Assembly: GCF_001456355.1 (NCBI RefSeq)
Contig: NZ_CP010271.1
Location: forward strand, 1,798,001 to 1,862,000
DNA from: Mycobacteroides saopaulense
GTDB lineage: Bacteria; Actinomycetota; Actinomycetes; Mycobacteriales; Mycobacteriaceae
Direction: 5' to 3'
Length of the DNA stretch: 64,000 bases
Of the stretch, positions 32,901-43,018 are shown one piece after another (position 1 is the stretch's first letter; each line of letters starts with the position of its first letter). Made by a program: the position numbers and the translations under genes. Below the pieces are notes generated by a model. The model was given only the letters and a program-made list of their open reading frames with translations, did not search any database and had not been told where the DNA came from.

Positions 32901-34990
32901 ACAGGGTGTTTCGTGCCCCGACAACACCCACGGAGCGCCGGATGTGTGCGATCTATGCGCACCTGTTCGGGCGGGCCGAGATCAGCCTGGACGATTCGTT
33001 CTTCGAGCTGGGCGGGCATTCCCTGCTTGCTGCGCGTCTCGTGGCGCAGGTCCGGGCTCAATTCGGCATCGACCTGACTGTGCGCACGGTGTTCGACAGC
33101 CCCACGCCGGCGGGACTGGCCGAACAACTCACCACGTATTTCCGCGAGGAGTTCGAGATCGAGCTCGACGAGCTGGACCTCGATGAGTCAGACGAGATGG
33201 AGGCCGCGCCGCAGGACGGCCGCCCAGAACTGGTTCGGGCCGTGAGGCCGGATCGACTCCCGTTGTCCTCCTCGCAGCTGTCCATGTGGTTCGAGTGCCA
33301 GATGGAGGGTGTCACCGACATCGCCAACATGTGGCTCGCGTTGCGCTTCGACGGTCCGCTGCAGACCGCTGCGTTGAGCGCTGCGCTGGGCGACGTGGTC
33401 GCGCGGCATGAGACGTTGCGGACCAACTTCGCGATTCATGAAGGCGCGCCGTACCAGATCGTGCATCCGTCACGGGAGTTGTCGATCCCGGTCCTCCAAC
33501 GATCTGCGGAGGACCTTTCGGAGACGCTGGCAGAGCTGCGACACCACATTTTCGGGCTGGAGTCGGAGTCGTTGATACGGCCCACCATCATCGAATTGGG
33601 TCCGCGGGAACACGTGCTGGCGCTGGTGGTGCATCACCTGGTGGTGGATCATGCCTCATTCACCGTGATCGTCGACGACCTCGTGACCGCCTACCGTGCG
33701 CGTATCGAGGGGGAGGCCCCGAAATGGGATCCGCAACCGGTGCAGTATGCGGACTACGTCCTGTGGCAACGCGAAGCTTTTGGCCCCGATAGTGAATTCG
33801 GGCAGTCCGAGACGGCGTATTGGCGCGAGTTGCTGGCCGGCGTACCCGTCGAGATAGCCGTGGCACACGATCGTGCTCGACCACAGATCCTCGGAAAGCG
33901 CGGTGAAGTCGAGAGGTTCACCGTGTCTCCGGAGCGCAGGCAGGCTCTGACTCGGATGGCCGAGCAGCGTGGAGTCACCGAGTTCATGGTCTACCAGGCT
34001 GCACTGGCGACCGTGCTGCATCGGCTGGGCGGAGGTGCCGACATCGTGATCGGTAGCCCGGTGGCGGCCAGGGTGCACCCACATGTCGCCAATCTCGTTG
34101 GGCTGTTCGCCAATATGGTGGCGCTGCGCAATGACTTGTCCGGCGACCCGACGGTGCGTGAGGTGTTGGAGAGAAGTCGAGACGCCACCCTCAACGCGCA
34201 TACCCACCAGGAACTGCCCATCGAGAAGCTGGTGGAAGCCATCAATCCGCCACGTTCGCTGTCCTGGAATCCGTTGTTCCAGACCATGGTGAACTTCCGG
34301 GGCGCCGATTGGGGTACAGAGGCACAGGACCTGACGGGCTCGGGCGAGACCTCGATGGTGCCGTTGCCCATGGAGGTGGACGTCTCCTTTCTCGACCTGA
34401 ACTTCGCGCTGAACGTCACGCCGGAGGGCGGCCTCGATGTTTCGGTTGTGGCCAACGCCGATCTCTATGAGGTGGAGACCACGCGACTGATTGCCCAAGC
34501 ACTGGATGCAGCATTCGATGCGTTCGTCACCCACCAGGACACCCGGATTTCCGAGATCGTGCTGCTGCCGGTCGATGCCATGGAGCGGCTGCTGGCTCCG
34601 CCGGCCGCTGCCGTCGAGCGCACCGCGGGGCCGGTGAATGAGGGCTCGGAGGAAACCAAACGCATACTGATCGCTCTCCTGGAGGAGCTGCTCGAGATCA
34701 GCGGCATCGACCCGGAGGACAACTTCTTTGCCTTGGGCGGGGACAGCGTCATCTCGATTCAGTGGTCGACACGTGCTGCCGAACGCGGGCTCGCGATGAC
34801 ACCGCAAATGGTGTTCGAGTGCGCGACGATCTCCCAGCTGGCCGGCGCCGTCGATTCTGCCGATCACGTTATGGTGGAAGATAATCCGGCGCCGTCGGCA
34901 CGGGTGGAGCCCAGTGCTCCGATGAGTGCTTCCGGCCTCAGCGCCGAGGCGCTGGCGGAGCTCACCGCATCGTGGCAGGCGCAGTCGTGA
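29957..34990 (+). CDS. mbtE: MbtE-like NRPS (C-A-T-C-T)
   Basis: 1677 residues from the GTG at 29957, close to the 1682 of M. tuberculosis MbtE (recalled). Domains in order: condensation (HHICWDD near residue 175), adenylation (YTSGSTGRPKG near 628, HYGPTE, YRTGDLV near 856, GKLDKRALP), carrier (LGGHSLLAARL, Ser near 1020), a second condensation domain (HHLVVDH near 1227, with His in place of the usual final Gly) and a second carrier (LGGDSVISIQW, Ser near 1596). It should load (N-hydroxy)lysine onto the siderophore chain. The second condensation domain has the catalytic His-His-x3-Asp. It overlaps the next gene by 4 nt (GTGA). Confidence 0.9.
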   Translation: MSGDQLSALDRRRELLRKRLAESGVEAQRVDAVPRVQAGERRRLAPGQRRLWFLQTKDAADTSLNICVAHRMQGALDGSKLRDAFAAVIARHDILRTSYGVDADGEPYQVFSDEIELPWTTVDLGHLVEGEQGREVQALADREFGRPFELAVDAPLRITLLRLSDQDFVLLLVVHHICWDDNSWEVFFAELNGHYNGRLTEGHAPQFVVVGAGDDSASEADIEYWRKSLTPLPDPLELPGSAATHSSRAARRRAAALPDETASRVEEFAREHSATPFMVLLAAFGTLVYRYTAASDFVIAIPVAERKANAEKAIGYFGNTLLLRTALDPRQGFASYLAAVREVCLGAFGHQGVGIDRVVREVNPIRNAGHDGLDELVRLGFSMRKDASGYRLEGVQATQLDLSAVSAQLPLSLAIAAESSGTMVEIEYQTDTMPEWLVDQLLTHYGRLLEDGVARPEVPVALLDPFGVEEHAALLDQSRGVLSTVPQKTLVDVLEEACRATPNALALVADDGELTYDALHRRSNRLARWLVSQDIGTEDVIALRMSTSIEFIVAMLAVLKSGAAYMPIDPALPAERIEYLTSDARPRMVLGTEEFRAAEAKSADLADAAIDDTERLRSLRPENLAYVIYTSGSTGRPKGVAVAHAAIAEHIVSFTADWSMTAEDRMLQSTSVSFDASLADILCPLSLGAQVVVPRPKPFSDIGYVIDLVRRRGVTVLHMVPSLLNSVMLLPEARELRGLLRHIPVGGEALPGEVADKFATMFDAELRNHYGPTEAVVCSTYMPVEGPQGNSVVPIGRPNRNVYAYVLDEALALVPAGVVGELYLGGAQLARGYLGRPTLTAERFVADPFGSGGRLYRTGDLVRRNVSGELEFIGRADEQVKVRGFRIELGEVEAVVGADPRVGRCVVTVVEDAQVGPMLAAYVVPAAGGDAEINLEELKTRAQDLLPGYMVPSAFVVIPEIPLTTSGKLDKRALPALDALVDRVFRAPTTPTERRMCAIYAHLFGRAEISLDDSFFELGGHSLLAARLVAQVRAQFGIDLTVRTVFDSPTPAGLAEQLTTYFREEFEIELDELDLDESDEMEAAPQDGRPELVRAVRPDRLPLSSSQLSMWFECQMEGVTDIANMWLALRFDGPLQTAALSAALGDVVARHETLRTNFAIHEGAPYQIVHPSRELSIPVLQRSAEDLSETLAELRHHIFGLESESLIRPTIIELGPREHVLALVVHHLVVDHASFTVIVDDLVTAYRARIEGEAPKWDPQPVQYADYVLWQREAFGPDSEFGQSETAYWRELLAGVPVEIAVAHDRARPQILGKRGEVERFTVSPERRQALTRMAEQRGVTEFMVYQAALATVLHRLGGGADIVIGSPVAARVHPHVANLVGLFANMVALRNDLSGDPTVREVLERSRDATLNAHTHQELPIEKLVEAINPPRSLSWNPLFQTMVNFRGADWGTEAQDLTGSGETSMVPLPMEVDVSFLDLNFALNVTPEGGLDVSVVANADLYEVETTRLIAQALDAAFDAFVTHQDTRISEIVLLPVDAMERLLAPPAAAVERTAGPVNEGSEETKRILIALLEELLEISGIDPEDNFFALGGDSVISIQWSTRAAERGLAMTPQMVFECATISQLAGAVDSADHVMVEDNPAPSARVEPSAPMSASGLSAEALAELTASWQAQS

Positions 34991-37900
34991 CGGGAACCGA
35001 ACAGCAGCCCCAGATCGAGGACGTACTGGCGCTGAGCCCACTGCAGGAGGGCTTCTTCGCGCTGGCCCAGCTCGCGGACGAGAGTGTTGATCTGTACAGC
35101 ATGCAGTTCGTCGCCGATATCGAAGGTGGCCTTGATATCGACTTGCTGCACCGCAGCGCGCAGGCGATGCTCACCCGCCATCCCAATCTGCGTGCCGCCT
35201 TCTGGGACCGCGGGCTGCCCAGGCCGGTGCAGATCGTGCCCACCCATGCGGAGATCCCGTGGGAGGAACGTAACGCGCGGCCAACGGAATTCGACGATAT
35301 CGCCCTGAGCGAGCGACGGCGCCCATTTGACCTTGGCAAGGGGCCGGCGATCCGCATCGTGCTGCTCACAGTTCCCGATGAAGCGCGCTACCGAATGATC
35401 GTCACGACGCATCACATCCTGATGGACGGTTGGGCGATCGCGATCTTCTTCACCGAGCTACTCGCCGCCTACCAGGCACACGGATCGGTCGACGGATTGC
35501 CGGCGGTTCGTCCGTACCGTGACTACATCGCTTGGCTCAACACACAGGACACCGCTGCGGCAGCGGAGCGGTGGACTCGCTATCTCGGTACCGTGTCGGG
35601 GCCACTGATGCTCGCCGACGGTGCTGTCGCCGCGCACGACAGCGTGCCCGAGAAGTCTCAATTTCTTTTGACTCCCGAGGAAACCGTGCGGCTTCGCCAG
35701 TGGACGGCTGCCAATGGGCTCACCCTCAACACCGTCACCGCGTTCGCCTGGGCGCTGGTGCTCGGTCGGCTGACCGATCGTACCGATGTGGTGTTCGGCA
35801 CGATCGTATCCGGACGGCCCAAGGAACTGCCCGATGTCGAGAGGATGGTCGGCCTCTTCATCAACTCGGTGCCGATGGTGCATCACGTCGACTATTCGGC
35901 CTCGGTTATCGAGCAGTGCACGCAGTTGCAGCGTGAGGCGGCCGCGATGCGTGATATCGGATATCTGAGCCTGTCCACACTGCAGCGGGCCGAGGGGAGC
36001 GCCGCGTTGTTCGACACCCTGTTCGTCTTCGAGAACGCGCCCATCGGCGATGCGGTCCAGGATGTGGAGATGGCCGACGGCGCTCGATTCCGTCCGGTCG
36101 AAATGGAAAGCCTCGCGCACTACCCTCTTACCGTCGTATCGCATATGCATGGCGAATCGTTGTTGGTGATGATCGAGGCGATTCCGGAAGCGTTGCAGTA
36201 TTTTTCAGGTGCCAGTGTTGGCGAGCGCCTGGTTTCGATACTGCGTCAGTTGCCAGAGATCGCAGACCGCACGCCGGATGCGCTCGATGTGTTGACTGAG
36301 CATGAGCGCGCCGAGATCTTGGCCACCCCCTCGGCCGCCGATCAGTCCGTGTCGTCGGTATGGGAGTTGTTCCAGCAGCAGGTGGTCGAGAACCCTGAAG
36401 CCATTGCGCTTGTTGCGGGCCGCGAGGAGCCTCACACCTATGCGCAGTTGCATGCCGCCGCGTGCCGGTTGGGAAACGTACTGGCTGAGCATGGCGTGGG
36501 CCCGGAAACCACGGTGGCTCTGCTGCTTCCGCGTTCGATTGATTCGATGATCGCCATCCTCGCTGTGTTGGCCGCGGGCGCCGCATACGTGCCGGTGGAT
36601 ATCGCGCTGCCTACTGCGCGTGTCGAATCAATTCTGCGCCAATCTGATCCGAAGCTGGTCATTACCCACGCCGAGTATCAGGACATCGCCGGGCCGCAGC
36701 GCTCTGCGGTGGTTCTCGACGACCCCGCGACCGTCGAGCGGATTTCCGGACGAGAGGCGAAGATCGCAGCTGTCACCAGGCATCCCGATCAGAGCGCCTA
36801 CTTGATTTTCACCTCCGGGTCCACGGGTGAGCCCAAGGGCGTCATCGGCACGCACGCTGCCTTGATGAGTTACTTTGCCGACCATCGCGATCGGGTGTAT
36901 CGGCCCGCCTCGATGCGGCTGGGACGCAAGCTGCGGATCGCGCACGCGTGGTCGCTGAGTTTCGACGCTTCGTGGCAGCCGATGATCGGTTTGTTGGACG
37001 GCCACACCGTCCACCTCTTCGATGCCGAGGACATGCGCGACGCGCAGCGGTTGGTCAGCGGTATGGCAGAGCACGACATCGACATGATCGACACCACGCC
37101 GTCGATGCTGGCGCAATTGTCCGCCGCTGGTCTGCTCGATCGGGAGCTACCCGTCCTCGCGCTCGGCGGTGAGGCCATCGAGACTGCCCTCTGGAACCGG
37201 TTGCGTTCATTGTCCGGGACTGCCGTCTACAACTGCTACGGCCCGACCGAGACGACCGTGGAAGCCGTTGTGGCAGAGGTCAAAGACTATCCGAAGCCCA
37301 CCATCGGTACGCCGAATCAAGGGATGGCCGGATACGTGCTGGACTCACGGCTGCGACCGGTACCGGACGGGGCCGTGGGCGAGCTGTATCTCGCGGGTGC
37401 GCAGTTGGCCCGGGGCTATGCAGGGAAACCGGCTGTTACTGCCGGCACCTTTGTCGCAGACCCGCAGCGACCTGGCCGGCGGATGTATCGGACGGGTGAT
37501 CTGGTGCGCCGGCTGCCGCATGGAGGTTTCGCGTATCTGGGCCGGGCTGACTCACAGGTGAAGATCCGCGGCTACCGGGTCGAGGTGGGCGAGGTCGAAT
37601 CCGCGCTGCGGCTGCAGCCGGGCGTGCACACCGCCGCGGTGACTGTGCTCCGTCGTGCCGGTGGTGCGAGCCTGGTGGGATTCGTTGTTCCGCAAGACCA
37701 GGCGGTCGACTTCGAACCGACTCGTACCCTGATGCGGCTTGCCGATCGGCTGCCGTCGTACATGATGCCGTCACGTCTTGTTGTTCTTCCGCAACTGCCC
37801 GTCACCGTCAACGGCAAGCTCGATGGGGACAGACTGGAGCGGCTAGCACTCGAGAGCCTGTCCGGCGGTACCGGCGGCGACGAAGCGCGCCCGGTCACTG

Positions 37901-39522
37901 CCACCGAATGCGCACTCTGCGAGTGCTGCGCCGAGCTGTTCGACGGAGCCGTGCCGGGTATCGACGAAGACTTCTTTTCACTCGGAGTGGACAGTATTGT
38001 CGCGATCTCGCTGGTCAACAAGGCACGCAAGCGCGATCTGGTAATCACCCCCCGCATGGTGCTGGCCGCGCCGACCATCCGCCAGCTTGCGGCCCTTGTC
38101 GATACCCGTGGTCACGTTGATTCCCTGGCGGGAGAGGCTGATTACGGTGAGGTGCCACCGCTGCCGGTCGTTTCGTGGATGTATGAGAGTGAGATCTACC
38201 GCAGACTTTCATTGTCGGTCCTCATTCGGCTGCCCGAGGAGATTGACAGTCCACGGATCGAGCAGATGCTCCAGTTGCTTCTCGATGGATTCGCCATGCT
38301 GCGGTCGACGCTGGTGGATACCCCTGACGGTCCCCGAGTTGTCACCCGCGAACCGGGCGCAGTGCGAGCCGAAAACGTGCTGAGCCGAGTGGAATTGCCT
38401 GCGGGTGCTGCCGCTCACGATGCGATTACCGTGGCCGCGCGCGAGGCGTTCGACGCCCTGGACCCACGGTCGGGAGCGATGATGCGCGCGACATGGTTGG
38501 TGGACGCCGGATCGGGTGACGCATTGTTGTTGACCGTCCACCATCTGGCTATGGATGTGGTGTCCTGGCATGTTGTGCTCGGTTACCTCGCCGACGCATG
38601 GCGAGCAGTGGAATCCGGTGGAGTTCCCAAGGCGCCGATGGAATTTACCTCCTACCGGCAGTGGAGCCAGCTGATGCAGCAGCGGGCATCCAGCGCGGAT
38701 GTCTTGCGTCAGAGGGACTACTGGACCGAGCAGGTCGTGGGTGCCGATCCGGAGCTCGGGTCACGGCATGCGGATCCTGCCCGGGATACGTGGGGGACCC
38801 TGCAGACTACGCCGGTGCCTACCCCCGTGGAGATCACCACGCGACTGTTGGCCTCATTGAACAAGCCCGAGGGCGTGTACGGATTCCTGTTGTCGGCACT
38901 GGCGGTGACGGTCGCGAGTTGGCGCAAGCAGCGTGGACAGGACCCAGCCGCAGGCACTTTGGTGTCCCTCGAGGGGCACGGTAGGGCAGATGCCGAGCTT
39001 GACACAGATACCAGTGGCACCGTCGGCTGGTTCACCACCGTTTATCCGGTACGGATTGCATCCGGTGAGGCCGTAGTGGACATCGACGGGATAGAAAATG
39101 ATGCCGACGCAGCACGGAGACTGTTGGCGGGCGTTTCGGAGTACTTCAGTAAAATTCCATACCAGGGTTTGGATTACGGACTGCTCCGCTATGCTTCTCG
39201 GTGCGAAGAGCTGGTCTCTGCGCGGGACCCGCAGATTCAGTTCAACTACGTCGGCCGGATGGATATCAGCGGTATCGACGATCAGCCATGGTCGCTCATC
39301 GCCGACGCTCGGAGTCTGGCTGTGCCCCCCGACTCCGAGCCGGAAATGCCACTGCGGTTTGCGATCAACATCGGTTCGGCAGTGATGACCACGCCTGAGG
39401 GCCCCCAGTTGCTGACCAATTGGCAGTTGAGTTCGGCACTGTTCACACCTGCAGATGCCGAACGGCTGGCACAGCTGTGGCAGCGAAGCGTTGCCGCGCT
39501 TGTCGAGGCACTCGACGGATAA
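34987..39522 (+). CDS. mbtF: MbtF-like NRPS (C-A-T-epimerase-like)
   Basis: 1511 residues from the GTG at 34987. Condensation (HHILMDGWAIAIFF near 142), adenylation (IFTSGSTGEPKG near 606, CYGPTETTVE, YRTGDLVRRL near 834, NGKLDGDR), carrier (LGVDSIVAISL, Ser near 1003), and a terminal condensation-family domain of epimerase type (HHLAMDVVSWHVV near 1185, EGHGRAD, and FNYVGRMD). Mycobactin MbtF adds the second lysine and releases it as the cyclic hydroxamate; the terminal domain is seen in other mycobacterial MbtF. The Gly before the carrier Asp is replaced by Val (LGVDS). It starts in the mbtE stop and runs to 18 nt before mbtB. Confidence 0.88.
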   Translation: MTGTEQQPQIEDVLALSPLQEGFFALAQLADESVDLYSMQFVADIEGGLDIDLLHRSAQAMLTRHPNLRAAFWDRGLPRPVQIVPTHAEIPWEERNARPTEFDDIALSERRRPFDLGKGPAIRIVLLTVPDEARYRMIVTTHHILMDGWAIAIFFTELLAAYQAHGSVDGLPAVRPYRDYIAWLNTQDTAAAAERWTRYLGTVSGPLMLADGAVAAHDSVPEKSQFLLTPEETVRLRQWTAANGLTLNTVTAFAWALVLGRLTDRTDVVFGTIVSGRPKELPDVERMVGLFINSVPMVHHVDYSASVIEQCTQLQREAAAMRDIGYLSLSTLQRAEGSAALFDTLFVFENAPIGDAVQDVEMADGARFRPVEMESLAHYPLTVVSHMHGESLLVMIEAIPEALQYFSGASVGERLVSILRQLPEIADRTPDALDVLTEHERAEILATPSAADQSVSSVWELFQQQVVENPEAIALVAGREEPHTYAQLHAAACRLGNVLAEHGVGPETTVALLLPRSIDSMIAILAVLAAGAAYVPVDIALPTARVESILRQSDPKLVITHAEYQDIAGPQRSAVVLDDPATVERISGREAKIAAVTRHPDQSAYLIFTSGSTGEPKGVIGTHAALMSYFADHRDRVYRPASMRLGRKLRIAHAWSLSFDASWQPMIGLLDGHTVHLFDAEDMRDAQRLVSGMAEHDIDMIDTTPSMLAQLSAAGLLDRELPVLALGGEAIETALWNRLRSLSGTAVYNCYGPTETTVEAVVAEVKDYPKPTIGTPNQGMAGYVLDSRLRPVPDGAVGELYLAGAQLARGYAGKPAVTAGTFVADPQRPGRRMYRTGDLVRRLPHGGFAYLGRADSQVKIRGYRVEVGEVESALRLQPGVHTAAVTVLRRAGGASLVGFVVPQDQAVDFEPTRTLMRLADRLPSYMMPSRLVVLPQLPVTVNGKLDGDRLERLALESLSGGTGGDEARPVTATECALCECCAELFDGAVPGIDEDFFSLGVDSIVAISLVNKARKRDLVITPRMVLAAPTIRQLAALVDTRGHVDSLAGEADYGEVPPLPVVSWMYESEIYRRLSLSVLIRLPEEIDSPRIEQMLQLLLDGFAMLRSTLVDTPDGPRVVTREPGAVRAENVLSRVELPAGAAAHDAITVAAREAFDALDPRSGAMMRATWLVDAGSGDALLLTVHHLAMDVVSWHVVLGYLADAWRAVESGGVPKAPMEFTSYRQWSQLMQQRASSADVLRQRDYWTEQVVGADPELGSRHADPARDTWGTLQTTPVPTPVEITTRLLASLNKPEGVYGFLLSALAVTVASWRKQRGQDPAAGTLVSLEGHGRADAELDTDTSGTVGWFTTVYPVRIASGEAVVDIDGIENDADAARRLLAGVSEYFSKIPYQGLDYGLLRYASRCEELVSARDPQIQFNYVGRMDISGIDDQPWSLIADARSLAVPPDSEPEMPLRFAINIGSAVMTTPEGPQLLTNWQLSSALFTPADAERLAQLWQRSVAALVEALDG

Positions 39523-39540
39523 CGACGGGAAGAATCACGG

Positions 39541-42500
39541 ATGGAATCATTCAGCAGGGACGAGATCAAGGCGACGGTCGCCGACCTCATAGGGCTCACA
39601 CCCCAAGAGATCTCGGACGCAGACGACCTCATCACGCTCGGACTGGACTCGATTCGCATGATGACGTTGGCCGGTGGCTGGCGGAAGCGGGGCAGCCGCA
39701 TCACCTTTGCGCAGCTCGCGGCCGAGCCTTCGGTGGAGTCGTGGTACGCGTTACTGGGTGACGGAACCGATCCGGTCTCGGATGCCGGCATCGGCAGTTC
39801 GGCCCCCGTGGCCAACGAGGATGCGGCAGAAGATGTGCCCTTCCCGTTGGCCACTATGCAGCATGCCTACTGGATAGGCCGTTCGGAGGATCAGGAACTC
39901 GGTGGGGTAGCGGCGCACCTCTACGTCGAATTCGACGGTGGAGCAATCGATCCCGAACAGCTGCGGTTGGCGGTCGATCGGCTCGTGGCCGCCCATCCGA
40001 TGCTGCGGACCAAGTTCCTGCCCGACGGCACACAGCAGACCATGGCGGCTCCGGGGCGCGATGCGTTCAGCGTGGTGGATCTGCGTGGGCGTCCGGCCGA
40101 TGAGATCGACACGGCGCTTGCCGCGCTCCGTGAACGCAAGACGCATCAGCGTCTGGCCATCGAGGATGGTCAGGTTCTCGACGTCACTCTGACCCTGCGC
40201 GCAGAGAACAGCAGTCGGCTACATCTGGATGTCGACATGCTGGCCGGCGATGCGATGAGCTATCGAATCCTGATCTCGGATTTGGCGGCGTTGTATCACG
40301 GTGCCGCACCGCCGGAACTGGGATATACGTATCAGCGGTACCGCACCGAGGATCGTGGCGATGCAGAGGCGCAGGAGCGTGACAAGCAGTGGTGGCAGGA
40401 AAGGTTGGAGAACCTGCCGGGTGCACCGGAACTGCCTGTCGTTCCAGTGAGCGAACGTACCGACCAGCACCGCACCGTTCGGTACGACTACTGGCTCGAA
40501 CCTGAAGCCAAGGAGAAGCTACTGGTGGCCGCTCACCAGCGTGGGATAACCCCCGCGATGGCGATGGCCGCCGTTTTCGCGGAGACCATTGGCGGCTGGT
40601 CGGCGCAGAGCCGGTTCTTGTTGAATGTTCCCCTGTTCCATCGTGAATCGGTGCACGCCGACATCGACCGGGTGATCGGTGATTTCACCTCCTCGATCAT
40701 GCTCGAGGTAGATCTCACCGAGGACATGTCGGTGGCTGACCGGGCCCGGGTTCTGCAGCGCAACATGTATGAGAGTGGGGCGCATTCGGCCTATCCAGGA
40801 CTGAATGTGCTGCGGGATCTCGGCAGGTACCGGGGCGAACCTGTGCTGGCTCCGATCGTGTACACCAGCGCACTGAATTTGGGAGAACTGTTCGCCGAAT
40901 CGGTCATGGACACCTTCGGCGAGCCCGTGTGGATCATCTCGCAAGGACCGCAGGTGCTGCTCGATGCTCAGGTGACCGAGGTGCGCGGTGGCCTCTTACT
41001 GAACTGGGATATCCGTGAATCCGCATTCCCGCAGGGCATGGTCGCCGCGATGTTCGCGCGGTATACCGATGCGGTGGCGGCGCTGTGTGCCGGAGACGAC
41101 GGTTGGAATGCCGACGCGGCAGTGAGGCTACCTGTTTCCCAAGCCGAGGTGAGATCAACAGTCAATGCCACAGCGGGACCCGTAACCGGCCGCCGCCTGC
41201 ACGAAGGCTTCTTCGATTTCGCGAAGACGAGCCCGGGTGCACCCGCGGTGGTCTGGGGCTTCGGTGACGAGGACGGTGTGTGGTCCTACGGCGACCTGGC
41301 GGCAGAGGCACTGGCCGTCGCCGGTGCATTGCAGGCGCGCGGGGTACGCACAGGTGATTCCGTTGCGGTGCAGCTCCCGAAGGGCCGCGACCAGATTCTT
41401 GCGGTGCTCGGCGTGCTTGCTGCGGGGGCGACGTATGTACCCATCGGATTTGACCAACCGGCCCAGCGCCGGGCCGCGATACTGGAAACCGGTGGAATCT
41501 CGGTGGCGTTGACCACAGACGGATCCGATATGCCTATCGACCATCTGTCGATTGACGCAGCCCGTCAGCATCAGGAGCCGCTCGGGGCGCCCGTGCTGAC
41601 CGATGCTTCGTGGATTGCTTACGTCCTCTTCACGTCGGGTTCCACGGGCACCCCGAAGGGCGTCGACGTCTCACACGCGGCGGCGATGAACACCATCGAC
41701 GCGTTGAACGACGAGTTCGAGGTGGTCTCCTCGGACCGTGCGCTTGGATTGTCCGCGCTTGAATTCGACCTATCGGTGTATGACATCTTCGGCATGTTCT
41801 CGGTGGGCGCTGCGGTGGTTGCCGTCGATGCCGCCCAACGCGCCGAAGCCACCACCTGGGTGGAACTAATACGGCGCCATCGGGTTTCAATTATCAACTG
41901 CGTACCCGGTCTGCTGGATATGATCCTGTCGATTGGCGGCACTGAGCTTGGTGATTCGTTGCGTGCGGTCATTCTGGGTGGCGACTGGGTAAGTGCGGAC
42001 CTAGCGCGCAGGCTCGCCGCGCAGGTGCCCGGATGCCGCTTCACCGGCCTTGGCGGGGCGACCGAGGCGGCCATACACAGCACGATTTGCGAGGTGCTGG
42101 GCGATCCTCCGGAGCATTGGGCGACAGTTCCTTTCGGCGTGCCTCTGCGCAATGTGAGGTGCCGTGTCGTCTCGCAGGCGGGTCGTGACTGTCTTGACTG
42201 GGTTCCCGGCGAGCTGTGGATCGGTGGCGACAGCGTCGCGTCCGGCTACCGCAACGATCCCGAACGGACTGCGGAGCGTTTCGTCGAGTACGACGGGGTG
42301 CGCTGGTACCGAACGGGCGACATGGCCAGATATTGGCCCGATGGAACCATCGAATTCTTAGGCCGCGCGGACCATCAGGTGAAAGTCCGGGGCTACCGCG
42401 TGGAATTGGGCGAGGTGGAGAGCGCGCTGCGCCTGGTGCCGGGTGTACGCCACGCGGTTGCCGCCATAGTGGGTGGCGATGCACCGAATCTTGTTGCCGC

Positions 42501-43014
42501 GGTGGCGGGTACCCCAGATCATTGCACCGACTATCCGGCGCTGCTCGGTGATCTCCTCCCCGCCTACATGATTCCGGCGCGGGTTGAGCTCCTTGAGCAC
42601 ATGCCACTGACGTCCAATGGGAAGTTGGATCGGCGTGCGGTGTCCGCACTACTGGAGCAAGTGAACGTGGCGGTCGCGGACGCGGGGCCACGCCACGACC
42701 TCGATGCGGCTCTTATTGATCTCGTTGCAGGGGTGCTGGACGTCGAATCGGTTGGCGTACACGACGATTTCTTCGCTCGAGGTGGTGACTCGGTACTGGC
42801 GACGACCGTGATCGCGCGGGTGCGCGACTGGCTGTTCGTTGACCACGCGCTTGTCGGGGACTTTTTCGCCACGCGGACCGTCGCGGGGCTGGCCGATCGG
42901 CTGTTGAAGCGAGAGGCCGAACTCGGCACGCCGGATCGCCTGGCCGTCGTCGCGGGGCACTACCTCGAGATCGCGGCGATGACCGATGAGGAGATCCTGG
43001 CCGGGACCACCTGA
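39541..43014 (+). CDS. mbtB: MbtB-like phenyloxazoline NRPS without thioesterase
   Basis: 1157 residues. An aryl carrier domain with LGLDSIRMM (Ser37) starts the protein, then a heterocyclisation domain with DMLAGDAMSYR (DxxxxDxxS, near 231), an adenylation domain (LFTSGSTGTPKG near 695, GRADHQVKVRGYRVELGEVE) and a carrier (ARGGDSVLATT, Ser near 1083). It should condense salicylate or 6-methylsalicylate with Ser/Thr and cyclise to an oxazoline. The tail after the carrier (about 75 residues) is too short for a thioesterase; MbtB of M. tuberculosis is longer, as I recall. The loader MbtA is not in the window. Confidence 0.9.
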   Translation: MESFSRDEIKATVADLIGLTPQEISDADDLITLGLDSIRMMTLAGGWRKRGSRITFAQLAAEPSVESWYALLGDGTDPVSDAGIGSSAPVANEDAAEDVPFPLATMQHAYWIGRSEDQELGGVAAHLYVEFDGGAIDPEQLRLAVDRLVAAHPMLRTKFLPDGTQQTMAAPGRDAFSVVDLRGRPADEIDTALAALRERKTHQRLAIEDGQVLDVTLTLRAENSSRLHLDVDMLAGDAMSYRILISDLAALYHGAAPPELGYTYQRYRTEDRGDAEAQERDKQWWQERLENLPGAPELPVVPVSERTDQHRTVRYDYWLEPEAKEKLLVAAHQRGITPAMAMAAVFAETIGGWSAQSRFLLNVPLFHRESVHADIDRVIGDFTSSIMLEVDLTEDMSVADRARVLQRNMYESGAHSAYPGLNVLRDLGRYRGEPVLAPIVYTSALNLGELFAESVMDTFGEPVWIISQGPQVLLDAQVTEVRGGLLLNWDIRESAFPQGMVAAMFARYTDAVAALCAGDDGWNADAAVRLPVSQAEVRSTVNATAGPVTGRRLHEGFFDFAKTSPGAPAVVWGFGDEDGVWSYGDLAAEALAVAGALQARGVRTGDSVAVQLPKGRDQILAVLGVLAAGATYVPIGFDQPAQRRAAILETGGISVALTTDGSDMPIDHLSIDAARQHQEPLGAPVLTDASWIAYVLFTSGSTGTPKGVDVSHAAAMNTIDALNDEFEVVSSDRALGLSALEFDLSVYDIFGMFSVGAAVVAVDAAQRAEATTWVELIRRHRVSIINCVPGLLDMILSIGGTELGDSLRAVILGGDWVSADLARRLAAQVPGCRFTGLGGATEAAIHSTICEVLGDPPEHWATVPFGVPLRNVRCRVVSQAGRDCLDWVPGELWIGGDSVASGYRNDPERTAERFVEYDGVRWYRTGDMARYWPDGTIEFLGRADHQVKVRGYRVELGEVESALRLVPGVRHAVAAIVGGDAPNLVAAVAGTPDHCTDYPALLGDLLPAYMIPARVELLEHMPLTSNGKLDRRAVSALLEQVNVAVADAGPRHDLDAALIDLVAGVLDVESVGVHDDFFARGGDSVLATTVIARVRDWLFVDHALVGDFFATRTVAGLADRLLKREAELGTPDRLAVVAGHYLEIAAMTDEEILAGTT

Positions 43015-43018
43015 CCGG

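Noticed and set aside
33656..35041. 461-residue antisense frame across mbtE/mbtF
   Set aside because: It overlaps an NRPS with clear motifs on the other strand and has no recognisable domain.
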